DNA of 64,000 nucleotides from Pegoplata infirma (taxonomy: Eukaryota; Arthropoda; Insecta; Diptera; Anthomyiidae). This document shows, one piece after another, positions 46,988-57,520 of the stretch (position 1 is the stretch's first letter; every line of letters starts with the position of its first letter). Made by a program: the position numbers and the translations under genes. The stretch is from NCBI GenBank assembly GCA_963921195.1, contig OY992538.1:83327904-83391903 (forward strand), in the 5' to 3' direction. Under the pieces are notes generated by a model. It was not told the DNA's origin, searched no databases, and worked only from the letters and a program-made list of their open reading frames with translations.

Positions 46988-47586
46988 TGAAGGTTTTTAT
47001 TTCAAACGTACCACGAAAAAATAAATATTGTTGGATCAAAGTCAAACTTTGGGAGCTTATTGCCCTATATGAAATTAACAAATCGTGGAACAAAAGTTTT
47101 CGTTTTTCTAAAAAATGGGCGAGATAGGCGTGGTCAAACATGGTAAAATTGAGCAATTTTTGCATGATGTCGCTTTATATTTAATTTTTTCTACAGTAAC
47201 TCAATGATTCTGAAATTTTCGAAACACATCTAGTCTATAGTGTTTTGTATGGGCTATCGATTGGCATTATTTTTTTTTTTTGGAAAAAGTTCAGAACTAT
47301 GTCTGAATTTTTCAAATGAAATCAAAAATCGATGTAGCAAAAAACACGCCATTTTTATTTTATTTTTTTTTTAAATTTTAAATAAAAGTTCATTTTATTC
47401 TCTACATCATATCAAATTTTCAGAGATTAGTTATTTTTGGTTTTCGAGAAAATTGGCTTTAAAGCTTGAATTTCCAATTTTATTTTCAATATCACTCATA
47501 CGTCACGATTCATTTATTTTTGCACTTACCAAAAACTTGTTTCTCATTACATGTTTTTGGTGGTACATTTGAAATAAAAACCTTCA
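46988..47586. mobile_element. 599 bp MITE with TGAAGGTTTTTATTTCAAA ends
   Basis: TGAAGGTTTTTATTTCAAA plus 'gtaccac' at the left, inverted at the right, with TA on each side (46986-46987, 47587-47588), which fits a Tc1/mariner-type MITE. The interior (about 47160-47510) matches one arm of the palindrome at 56341-58935, including the 'cactcatacg' axis half-site. Confidence 0.75.
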
Positions 47587-48142
47587 TATCTGATATCTGA
47601 CTGCTCCTTCTATTTTTGTCCCTTCGTTGTATGGGCTCATTGTGCTACGGGTAGGGACCATTCTATACATCTCGGGAAATGATCTTTAAGTTTAAATGCC
47701 ATCGATTTCTCAGTTTGGTAATTAAGTTAAAGCTATTAAGAAAATTTTATTCATTACCAAATTTTCATTTTCAAAAAAAAAACAAATCTGCCGTAGACGT
47801 AAATTTCACTCTTAGGTGTCCTGCTACAATTTAGGTTTAAGTATTGCGGCAGTATTGTGAATGTCTATGCTGGTGTATTGTATAAATTGTATATGTGTGT
47901 GTGTCTATATACCAACAATACACATACATCCACATAGTTTAATTTCCTGTCTAAGTATTATTCTAGTACATTATAATGTTTATGGTACATTCTGTCTACA
48001 TTCTCTACATATTTTAAATACAACAACTTGTAATGGCTTTGAGCGCAGATATAATTATTATTATTTTTGTTTTTATATTTGTTTTTAATACAACATAACA
48101 AAAAATCTCCACTTATTATTAAAAAAAAATATATATGATTAT
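47587..48142. other. Intergenic DNA
   Basis: No gene. The open frames at 47861-48088 and 47958-48299 overlap on opposite strands and show no domain or codon structure. Confidence 0.4.
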
Positions 48143-48899
48143 TAGGGCAAGTACTTTCATGAAAATGCATGTTTTTACTCAGCATTGTAAACATAACATA
48201 AATTAAATATCTATCCGAATCAATAAATTTGCAGTAAAATGGCATCGATTTGTAGTTGCATATTTTTGCATATTTTGGTATAAATGCATATTTTTGCATA
48301 TTTTCATAAAAATTGGATTTTTTTTTAAAACTTCAACAAATATTTTTTCAAAACTTCCTTAGAAAAATACAAAACCTATCCCCTATTTCTTGTAGAAAAA
48401 GAAATTTAGTTATAGAAATCATATTCTGAGGTATTCCTTATAGAAAATTGTTTCTGAAAGTATAATTTTTTGATTTTGAGAAATGTTTCCGATTTAAAAT
48501 GCTTCTGTTCTGCGACATTTTACTAATCGTAAAGAAAAAAATGTTTTCGAATTAAAAATTTTTCGACAGGAAAATTGATTTTTTTTATTTCGCTTAGAGT
48601 CAGGGTGAGGTCTTTTGCCATTGAGTTAATTTTTTGACTTGAAAATCGAAAAATTTTGAAAAATCTGAAAAAAATATTTTCAAAATAAACAATTTTTTTT
48701 TAGAAAAATGTTGTACTTAATATTTTTTTAATAATTTTTTTTACTCCAGAAATATTTATTGAGTCAAAGAAAAAAACTTCTCAGGTAAATTTGTTCAAAT
48801 AAAAATATTTTTATTGCAAAATGTGTCTATAAAAAAATACTTTACTAATTAAAAATTGTGTAAGACTTGTCGAGGGCCTAAAAGTTTTTGACAAATCAT

Positions 48900-50083
48900 T
48901 AGCGGTATTCGCTCTTGGTAGCAAACTACCCTTGCAGACCTTTCAAAGCTTGCAGATCTTGTATAAATACACACTCAAAATAATTACTCTGTTAAATACT
49001 CTGTAAAATGACTGTAATCTCAATTCAACAGATATTTGACAAAGTTATCTGTCGAAATACAGATTTTAAGAAAATACTTCGTATTTTCTTGTGACCGAAA
49101 AACCAAATTTTTTTAAATTATAGTTACTTGCTAAAAACTTGTAATTTTCACAAAAATAAAAAAGTAAATTTACAATTTGGAAGCATTAAAGCGGGAAAAT
49201 TTAACAAAATTTTAATTAATTTAATTTTAATCAATATTTTTGAAGCAGAGAAGTTTTACTCATAAAATGGATTTAACTAAAACTTTGTAAATTTACAGTT
49301 TTTTTTTTGTAAAATTTTGAACTCATAAATGCATTTAACTAAAACTTTGTTAATTTACAGAGTTTTTTGGTAAAATTCTTCTTGGTTTTATCAGTATTTT
49401 ACAGATAATTCTGTAAATTTACAGTTTTTTTTGATCGAAATCATTTTACAGAGTTTTCTTCGTAAAATAACAAAAAATCTTGCTGGTTGGAAATCTATGG
49501 TATTTTCTGCTGGCTCAGCAGAGTATCTCTGTAATTTAACAGAGTGATTATTTTGAGTGCAAGAGTATGCAAGACCACAACAACAAAATACATGAAATAA
49601 AAATATACAAGACTTTCATTTATATGCAAGACAAAAACCCATAGCATATTCTGGCCTTTCAAACCTTTCAAGCTTACAATACTTAACATCTTTTAGTTTT
49701 TCCGGAAAACAATAAGAAAAATTAACAAACTTTCATATTTTGTGTAAAAAAAAATAACAATAGATTTTTAGAACGAATTATAACAAAAAAAAACCAAAAA
49801 TTAGAACAACACAAATGAAAAAATTAAACTATTTCATCTTCTTCTTGAACGCAGCACTGATGCCAATTATTCTTCAAACAGAAAGTCGCTTAATCCTACT
49901 AAAAAAATCGCTAGAAAAGCGATTTTTGATAGAAAATAGCTATTTTGACAACAGCAGAATATAATAACAACAGCTGTTTGAAAACTCACAATAAAAACGA
50001 AAAAAGACGCTCACGCTTTGTAGCATAAAATCATAGCATTTATACTACCCTTGCAAAAATGCTATCAAGAGCGAATACCGCTA
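48900..50083. mobile_element. Nested hAT-like element, TIR TAGCGGTATTCGCTCTTG
   Basis: TAGCGGTATTCGCTCTTG at the left and CAAGAGCGAATACCGCTA at the right are exact inverted repeats, with 'ctacccttgca' also inverted further in. The flanking 8-mers match poorly, so the superfamily rests on terminus style only. It carries a CACTCAAAA element. Confidence 0.75.
48972..49559. mobile_element. CACTCAAAA-family element, 588 bp, CA duplication
   Basis: CACTCAAAATAATTACTCTG at the left and its inverse at the right (AGAGTGATTATTTTGAGTG), with CA on both sides (48970-48971, 49560-49561). The interior is made of 'aaactctgtaaattta' and 'cagagtttt' words in both orientations, as at 39205-39839. Confidence 0.82.
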
Positions 50084-50238
50084 TTATTTATGTTGACAAA
50101 CCTATTTTTTTAGTAAAACAATAATTTTTAAATGCATATTTTTGAAGTTTTTAGTGCATATTTTGGATTTTTAGACGCATATTATAGGCACATATTTTCC
50201 ATTTTTAGATGCATTAAAGTACTTGCCCTAATGATTAT

Positions 50239-51621
50239 ATTTAACAACAAAATATACATAAAAATATTTAAAGTGTTTGATATATAAACTTGTTGTTAAA
50301 TTTTGTGGCATAAACTCCTGTAAATATTTACATTTCTAAATGAGAAAAAAATATTTTTAAAATTTTCAAGTTAATTTCACTAAAAAAGATTTTTTTTTTT
50401 GTAGAAATTAAAAGAAAATAGCACAAATAAGAAAATTATATTTTGTTGTGTCAAAACAAAACTTACCCCAAACTTCTTATGAAATCAAAACAGAAAATAA
50501 TAATTAATATTCGGCTATGCTGTAACAAAAATACGCCAGGGGTCCAACTCAGCAAGAAAATTCATTTAAAGCCTCTACTTACAAGGAAGGAATTCCATAA
50601 CATACACGTCGATTGTTCTGCAATTTTTAATTTTAGTGCTGGACTCTGAACTTCTTCTTGCATAAACATTTTTCATTTGTTTAACAAAAATAAAAAAACC
50701 ATGTAAAAAATATCGTGTTTTTCAGAGTCGGTTAAGTTTTTCAAGAGAGAACTTTTTTTCCCCCAATCCGATTTTGCCCATTTCCGAACTTAACCTGCCT
50801 AGGACCATCAGGCATATTCGTGCCAACTTTCAGGAGGTTTGAAGTGTATTTTGCGAAACTTTTACCCATTTTATTTTTTTTTAATTAGCATATTTGCAAA
50901 ATTTAGAATTTTTGCTAAATTTTTTTTTTTTCATTACAATGCACCATGTATGCTATTTTTAGTATTTAAAAAAAAAATACTTTCTTAAGTTTCCCTAATA
51001 AAAATGTTTATTTTTTAAATTATACCAAAATCATGTAAAAAGACATGGGTTTAAACCGTTATATTTTCAAAAGTACTAATCGTATCTTTTTGTTTTTATG
51101 CACTTTAGAAATGTATTTTTGTCATTTAATGACCGCAAAAATATTGTTGTTTCAAAAATTTATTTTAAATGCAAATGCAGTTTTAAAGTGCATTTTTCAA
51201 AACTTTTAAAATTTTTTTTATTTTCATATTCAAAAATTTTACAATTTTTACTACAAAGTAATGTCCTCCTAATAATAGACCCATTTTTTTTTCATTTTAC
51301 ATGTTTGTCTATCCACACAAAAAAATTCAGACATGTGTTTTTCGTTTTTTTTTTTCGAGAAAATTTCATTTGAATTTTGCATTTCATAACAATTTAGTAA
51401 TTTGCTTTAATTTTTTCGTTTCAACATAGCGTATGAGTAATATTTACGCAAATATTAAATACTCATTCGCTACGTTAAAACAAGAAAATACACGAAAATT
51501 ACAAAATTGTTATGAAATTTAATATTTAAATGCGATTTTCTCGAAAAAAAACGAACGGGTTCTGAAAATTTTCAAAAAAAAAAAAAATTGAATCGATAGC
51601 CCTTACAAAATTATACAAGAA
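50239..51621. repeat. Intergenic DNA with palindrome axis near 51445
   Basis: 50725-50850 has the 'ttcccccaatccgattttgc' motif shared with 16640 and 24030. 51340-51445 and 51447-51560 are inverted copies around GCGTATGAGTAATATTTACG, including 'ttttcgagaaaat' and 'aaattgttatgaaatt'. No gene; the open frames at 50443 and 51098 have no recognisable domain. Confidence 0.55.
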
Positions 51622-51807
51622 CTAGTTGAAAAGCCTGTCCCTGCCAGGCGGGACATTAAGTCTAAATTTACTTAATTTAGATTATAGCTGATATCTTTTA
51701 TGGTGGCATTTATTCATTTTCTTAAAGTCAATTTTCTGCTTTCTACCGCATTAGTGTGCTGCAAAATGCTTTGGGTAGACAAAAGAATCTACACACAAAT
51801 AAGGAGA
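51622..51807 (-). mobile_element. 186 bp mini-Helitron of the A/B family
   Basis: On the minus strand it begins TCTCCTTATTTGTGTG after A (51807) and ends with the GCCTGGCAGGGACAGGC hairpin, a short spacer and CTAG followed by T (51622). Almost nothing lies between the two ends, so it is close to a minimal element. Confidence 0.82.
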
Positions 51808-51975
51808 TTATTTATATAGATTGAACTTAATTCACAACTTCTTTTTTTCTTTTGTCTCTCACACCAAATATCGAGGTCAGTGTTGAACTAAAAACATAAT
51901 ATTGACACTCCCCGTTTTCCTCTTAATTCAAAAATTTTTAATCTGACTACTTTAGTATATCGTGAACCTATATTC

Positions 51976-52878
51976 AAAATATGCCAACTCAAATTTGACC
52001 GAAATGTGTTTCCGATGGCAAATAGCTCCCCTATGTAATACCTATCTGTCATAAAAATTTCAGAGCAAAAAAATAATTTGTTGTCGTTTTACATCCATTT
52101 TTGTTATTCTGCTAACTCAAAGTACATAATTTTTTGGTGAAAATAAATGCCAACTCCCATTGTAAATTTCCAAATATTTTTCAAAAATTTTTAAAAAAAA
52201 GAATTAGATCACATATCTTATTGCATTTGGCATGCTAAACACGAATCTTGTAAAGAATTTGATAATAATGACTGGTTCTCGAGATATTGCCATTTTGAAA
52301 ATATCGGTAAATAGTGTTCGCAAAAAAAAAAATTGCTTATATTTATGTAACTTTCAAACTATTTATCAGATTGAAACATTATGAGTGGGGAAAATAAAGT
52401 CAATGATATAAGCTTTCAAAATAGCTAGTTTGGAGTAACCCTTTTTCAATACAGCGTGAGTTACAGAGCACCAAAGTTGACCACCCTGAAATTAAAAGGC
52501 TTTCGGAGCTAGTAACTTTTAAAAATATGCAACGATTTTTAATTTTTTGTTCAGTTTTTGCAATTACCGTACTAAGGATAACAAAAAACAAAAAAAAAAT
52601 AATAATAAAAATTTTTCAAAAAAAAATGTATTTTTATTTTCCGACAAAATATGCCAACTCTAAAAAAATATTTGTTTTTTGTCATAGTAATAAATGCCAT
52701 CTCTGAAAAATACGCAAACAAGTGCAAAATATAAAATTTTTGGCATATGTAAAAATTATTTAGAATATTTAAACCATCTTATGGAAGGTACATTGTTTTT
52801 TGTTACAATAATATGCGAAATAACTAGTTTTTTAGCTCTCCTGAACAGTAAGCTTTTTCGAGTTGGCATTTATTGAAT
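51976..52878. mobile_element. Element with AAATATGCCAACTC ends
   Basis: 'atatgccaactc' near 51980 and its inverse 'gagttggcattt' near 52860 bound a block that is unlike the Helitron around it. 'atgccaactc' also recurs inside (52148, 52648). No transposase. Exact ends and target duplication are unsettled. Confidence 0.5.
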
Positions 52879-53087
52879 ATAGTTCGACGATATGCTCCAT
52901 CGTCAGTACTATATACTTCTCAATTTTAAGCTTCTTAGGTCATTAGGGGCTTTAACATTACCTAAAATGTTGAAAACCAAATTTTAATTGCCACACCCCT
53001 TTTTCCTTTCAATTTTCCGTACACAGTCCAAACATTTTAAATCCGATTTCTTCAGAATATGGTTCATCGTTAAGACTATATCAAGGG

Positions 53088-53150
53088 CAAATATTCAATA
53101 CTTGCTATCTGCTATGTTATAACACTGCAGATAGTAAGTTTTGAATATTC
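53088..53150. repeat. Short near-perfect hairpin
   Basis: 'aatattcaatacttgctatc' faces 'gatagtaagttttgaatatt' with a loop of about 12 nt ('tatgttataaca'). One T-T mismatch and one G-U in about 23 pairs. It interrupts Helitron-derived DNA. It resembles the size of a pre-miRNA hairpin but could be a tiny MITE. Confidence 0.6.
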
Positions 53151-53401
53151 GATATTAAGTTTCTCAAGTCTATTTCAAGCTTCTCAAGTCTTTATGGAGC
53201 TTTAAAAAAGTTAATATGTTAAAAAACTGAACCTCTCTTTCCTCTTAATTCTCCACCCATAGGCCAAAAATAAAATCTGGCTACGTTAAGATCTGACTCA
53301 GGTATTTTACTATATGTATGCCAATTTCAGCTTTCCAGGTCATCAGTGGGCTATAAAAGAGTCTGGATAGACCTAAAAAGTGCAACACACAAATAAGTAA
53401 A

Positions 53402-54587
53402 TTATTAAGATAAGGTAATATGGTAATAGTTAAAACTGTATGCTAGGGAATTTTCAGATTCTTAATTCATTGGGGCACACAGTGGGGAAAAATGGACTTT
53501 TTTCGTCCAATTTTGCCTACAGGTCGCAACTCATAACCGATTTTGGATTTTATTTTTTTGTATTTTAGCTAATAAAATTCCGCATCGATCTGTCATGGTG
53601 GATTTTTGAAAAAAAAATTTCGGATTACTTTTTATATTTTCCTAAAGTTCAGAAAATTTTATTTTTTTCAGTATTTTTGCAATAAAAAATGTATTAAGCA
53701 TCCTATATCTTTAAAAATCTGTACCAATTTCAATGAAATCTTTTTTAGATTAAAGCTTTTGTTTTGCTTAGTCATAATTGGAACAAAAATAATAATTTAA
53801 AAAAAAAATATTTGGAATTTTCAAATTATTTTTTAATCTGTTTAAAAAAAAAAAAAGTTGTTACATTGTAAATTCGAAAAAAAGAGTTAAACAATTTTAA
53901 AAAAAATACTTTATTTACCAATAATGGTTAAGAAAATGATAAGCTTTCATCTAAAAAAAATTTCATTGAAATTGGTTCATTATTTAAAATGATAAAGGTA
54001 CTTAAAAGTGATAATTTTTAAGTGTTCATACGTTTATAAAACCCAAAATAGTAATAAATTAACAAATTCTATTAATGTCATTTATAAGGGGTTCCAATAA
54101 CTTTAATTTTGTACATACAGCTTTTTCGTCCCCTGCCTATTACATTTTTTAGAGCAAAAACTCTAAAAAAAATAATATTTTATGAATTTTTAAAAAAATA
54201 TTCAAATAAAACAAAAACGATTTTTAAAAATCCACCGTGACAGACCGATGAGAAATTTTATTAGCTAAAATTCAAAAAAAGAAGAACTAAAATCGGTTAA
54301 AAATTGCGACCTGTAGGCAAAATCGGACAAAAAAAGTAAATTTTTCCCCACTGTGGGGCAGGGCTTAAAAATATCTTAAATTCTTAAAAAAAAAATAATT
54401 TTGCCATTTTTCTCGTAATTCGCCGCCCACAGGCAAAAAATCCGGCTTCGTAAGAATTTGTCCCTAGTGTTTTACTATATGTATGCCAATTTTAAGCTTT
54501 TTAGCTCATCAATGGGATTCAAAATTTACCACGACCCTTTGCCCTTCTTATTCTCCACCCATACACTGGATATCAAAAATCCAGGTG
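53402..54587 (-). mobile_element. Second minus-strand Helitron A/B-family fragment
   Basis: 53440-53470 and 54361-54587 together match the Helitron B interior ('ctgtgggcggcgaattacg', 'ccagtgtatgggtggagaat', 'cctggatttttgatatcc') in reverse. Both natural ends are missing. Split by the palindrome at 53472-54356. Confidence 0.7.
53472..54356. mobile_element. Palindromic element with ACAGTGGGGAAAAAT ends
   Basis: ACAGTGGGGAAAAATGGACT and its inverse ATTTTTCCCCACTGT-like right end bound two arms that share 'cctacaggtcgcaa', 'ccgattttg' and 'gatctgtca.ggtggattttt'. GGGGCA lies on both sides, a probable short target duplication; Helitron B supplies the empty site. Axis near 53910. Confidence 0.75.
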
Positions 54588-54781
54588 CACTATTGGTAAA
54601 ATACAAAACTTTTTTGGTATTTTTACTATATTTTTTTTGCTAGTTTTTTTTTTTTATTTTACGATAATTTTAGAGAAAATATTAGTATTTTCTTTAAAGA
54701 AATGGTGATATTTTTTTATTTTTTTTTCTTTGTTTAAGAAAAAATAATTTGTTTCAAATGTTCTAGTGTGAAAAAAAAAAC

Positions 54782-54924
54782 ATTGCAGATTCTGCTGCTG
54801 TTGAAAGTCCAGCTGCCAAGAAGAAGACACAAGATGATGCTGCCAACTCCATAGCAAAGTAGGCATCCATCAACTGGAATAACGGTTGAAGAACGCTATT
54901 AGTAACTTTAAAGAACGTGGTGCT
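54782..54924 (+). pseudogene. His1: Histone H1 N-terminal fragment 1
   Basis: From 54782 the translation reads IADSAAVESPAAKKKTQDD, like the acidic-then-lysine-rich N tail of a fly linker histone with the start codon changed to ATT. A stop follows at 54860. After a frameshift, 54889-54924 reads LKNAISNFKERGA, matching the first helix of the H1 globular domain (family pattern V-x-A-x-x-x-F/L-K-E-R-G). H1 binds linker DNA between nucleosomes. This copy lacks the rest of the globular domain and the C tail, and it is broken, so it is a dead fragment. Confidence 0.78.
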
Positions 54925-55333
54925 CAAAAATAGGCTACACAATTTTTAGTATTTTTTATCATATTTTTTTGCTAATTTTACCATTCTTTTTGCAAATTTT
55001 AAATGAAACATTTTTAAAATTTGGCAACTAAATTGTTAATAAAAAGTTGCTAATTATAAAAAATATTTTTTATTACTTAAATATCTAATCTTCAATATCC
55101 AAAAGTTGTTTTTTTTTATTTTTTTTAAAATCATGTGAAAAAAATTAAAAATTCGAAAATTTTTTTTTTAATTTTTAACAGTTTTACGTGGAAATGTAAG
55201 AAATGTCTTGTGTAGACTACTACGCAATTCTCATTTGTTCTACTTAAGCTAAAAAAAATGAAGAAAAAAAATAAAAAAAGTGAAGTGTTGTTCTTAAAAA
55301 TTTTTGTTTAAAGTGTTTAAGTGAAAAAAAAAT

Positions 55334-55487
55334 CATTTTGGATTTTGATGTTGTTGGAAGTCAAGTTACTACAACTACAGCTGCTGAGAAAAGGCAAAAG
55401 AAGATGCTGCCACCATCAAGCCGAAGAAACCACCCAACAACTGAAGTAATGGTTGATGCTGCTATTACTACATTTAAAGAACGTGAT
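55334..55487 (+). pseudogene. His1: Histone H1 N-terminal fragment 2
   Basis: 55428-55487 reads NHPTTEVMVDAAITTFKERD, a close match to the start of the H1 winged-helix domain (HPPT..MV..AI...KERGG in flies). The upstream part (55342-55427) is an altered version of the N tail. The preceding 'aagtgaaaaaaaaa' also precedes fragment 1, so both derive from one captured or duplicated piece that included leader sequence. Homology stops right after KERD and AT-rich transposon-like DNA follows. No intact ORF. Confidence 0.8.
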
Positions 55488-56901
55488 TTAAAGAATAGTC
55501 TAAAATTTTTTTAGTATATTTACCAAATTTTAAATTAACTACTAATCAGAGAAAAAAAATTTACTAAATAAAACTGTTTTTTGACCAAATTAAAATTTTT
55601 TTTTTATCTATTTTAATTTTACCATTTTTTTTTGGTAATTTTCCCATATTTTTTATAATTTTACAAGGTTGATTTTTTACAAAAATAAAATGGTATTCTT
55701 GTAATTTAACCATTTTATTTCCTAATTTTTTGATTAGCAAAATGGTTTTGCTAATATTACTAAAATTTTTGCAACGTCCAAAACTACAGATTTTTTTGCT
55801 AATTTAAAAATTTTTTTTTGCTAGTTTTACCATTTTTTTTGAGTGTACGCTCAAAAAAAAAGTGAACTAAAATCTGGCTCTAAAGATTTTTTTTCTTGGT
55901 TTTATTTCATAATTTTCCCAAAAATAACGAAAACAAAGTTATTTAATTTTAAGCCAATTTTAACTAGAAAATGGGAAAAATTATATTGCACTTTAGTTCA
56001 TTCACATTTTATAACTAGATTGGGTCTAGACCCTGGCCCATGGGTTCGGACCTCATGGGTCCAGCCCCTGTTGACTCGAGACCCCGTTGGGTCCATTAAG
56101 GGTCCCCATAGATTTTGACCCAAAACTTGTGTCCGTTTCGCTTTACCTTGCTTAGTTTTTGAGATACGGTAATAAGGGGTCTGATAGGGTCTTGAGAATC
56201 TTAAAAAAAAACTGGATAACTCAAAAACTATTGATCTGAGGGCTTTCGGGTATTTTTCGGAAGTATTCTACGAGTCAAGAGCTACAAAAATGCCGTTGGT
56301 CATTTTCTCGTGTTGGTAGTAGTTACCGAGATATGTGCAAATGAGGCATTCCACACCAACTGTTCCACTACAGAAAAACCATAGTGGTTTCAATGGAATA
56401 TCATTTGCAAAGCATTCGCTCTTAGGGTACTATTAAATAACAAAAATAAAATTTAATTTTTTTCAAAAAGTGGGCCTTGTAGGCGTGGTCAAATATTGAA
56501 AATATCAAACTTTTTTGCCTGAGTATCTTTACTTCAATATTTATGCAAATTAAATGAAACACAGTAAAGTCTTTAAGACAAAAGTTTTTTATAGATTTTT
56601 ATATGAGCTATCGATTAAAAAAATAAAAATTGGAAAATTTTCAGAAGAAATTCTGAATTTTTCAAATATAAATTTTAACTTTATTTATCAAAAAACATGC
56701 CGCAATTTTATTTTTTTTTTTTAATTTAAAAAAAAAAAAAAAATTAAAGTGCTTTTCTATCTGTTCGGAAATTTTCAGAGATGTGTTTTGCCTTGTTTTC
56801 GAGAAATCAAATGTCAAAGGTTGCAATACGCTAATTTTATACAATAATGATGTATAAAACATGTGCGTATGAGTAATATCAATACTTAAAAAATATTTTA
56901 A

Positions 56902-57137
56902 GAGGCGATGGGAGCTTGGGTGAGTTTTTATTTACGATCACGCACGCTAATGAAAGAAAAAAAATATTCAAGCACGATATTTTACTCACGCTCACGTGAA
57001 CATCGTGACCGTGACTAATTTTTTTACTCACGTGTGCGAGAATGAGCGTGGGCAAAATAAAATATCGTGCGTGACAAAATTTTTTCTTTCATGAGCGTGC
57101 GTAATTGTTATTAAAAACTCATTTACGATCCCATCTC
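56902..57137. mobile_element. MITE at palindrome axis, GAGATGGGATCGT-type end
   Basis: GAGGCGATGGGAGCTTGG at the left and CATTTACGATCCCATCTC at the right, with inverted 'tcacgcacgct.atgaaaga' blocks inside. TATTTTAA occurs on both sides (56894-56901, 57138-57145), an apparent 8-bp duplication. Words such as 'ctcacgctcacgtg' recall the hAT at 14390-16230. Confidence 0.72.
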
Positions 57138-57520
57138 TATTTTAAATATTCTTTAAGTGTTTTTATTACTCATACGCACACGTTTTATACATCATTATTG
57201 TATAAAATAAGCGTATTGCAATCTATGACATTTGATTTCTCGAAAACAAGGCAAAACACATCTCTGAAAATTTCAGAACAGATAGCAAAGCACTTTAACT
57301 TTTTTTTTTTAAAAATTAAAAAAAAAAATAAAATTGCGGCATGTTTTTAGATAATCAAAGTTTAAATTTAAATTTGAAAAATTCAGAACTGCTTCTGAAA
57401 ATTTTCCAATTTTTATTTTTTTAATCGATGGCCCATACAAAAATCTATAAAAAACTTTTGTCTTAAAGACTTTACTGTGTTTCGTTTAATTTGTATTAAT
57501 ATTGAAGTAAAGATGCTCAG

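Larger units (their letters stand above)
48143..50230. mobile_element. hAT element, TIR TAGGGCAAGTACTTT
   Basis: TAGGGCAAGTACTTTCATG at the left and its inverse AAAGTACTTGCCCTA at the right, flanked by an exact 8-bp duplication ATGATTAT (48135-48142, 50231-50238). Subterminal 'gcatatttt' words recur at both ends. It contains a second hAT-like element (48900-50083). No transposase is left. Confidence 0.88.
51885..53401 (-). mobile_element. Helitron A/B-family fragment
   Basis: The 5' end is near 53401 on the minus strand (TTTACTTATTTGTGTG), followed by the 'cagtgggct', 'ctatatgtatgccaattt' and 'ggtggagaattaagagg' blocks of the family. The 3' hairpin is not found. Interrupted by 51976-52878 and by a short hairpin insert at 53088-53150. 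Confidence 0.7.
54588..55845. mobile_element. CACTCAAAA-type element carrying histone H1 fragments
   Basis: The right end CCATTTTTTTTGAGTG is followed by TA. The left end CACTATTGGTAAAATAC is its likely decayed partner, but TG rather than TA precedes it. The interior has many 'ttgctaattttaccattttt' words and two broken histone H1 N-terminal fragments in the same orientation, roughly 560 bp apart. The boundary on the left is uncertain. Confidence 0.55.

Noticed and set aside
47861..48299. Overlapping open frames on both strands
   Set aside because: No domain, no codon bias, simple AT-rich sequence.
56662..57350. Pair of similar open frames (56662-56862 and 57105-57350) as a gene family
   Set aside because: They are the two inverted arms of one palindromic element.
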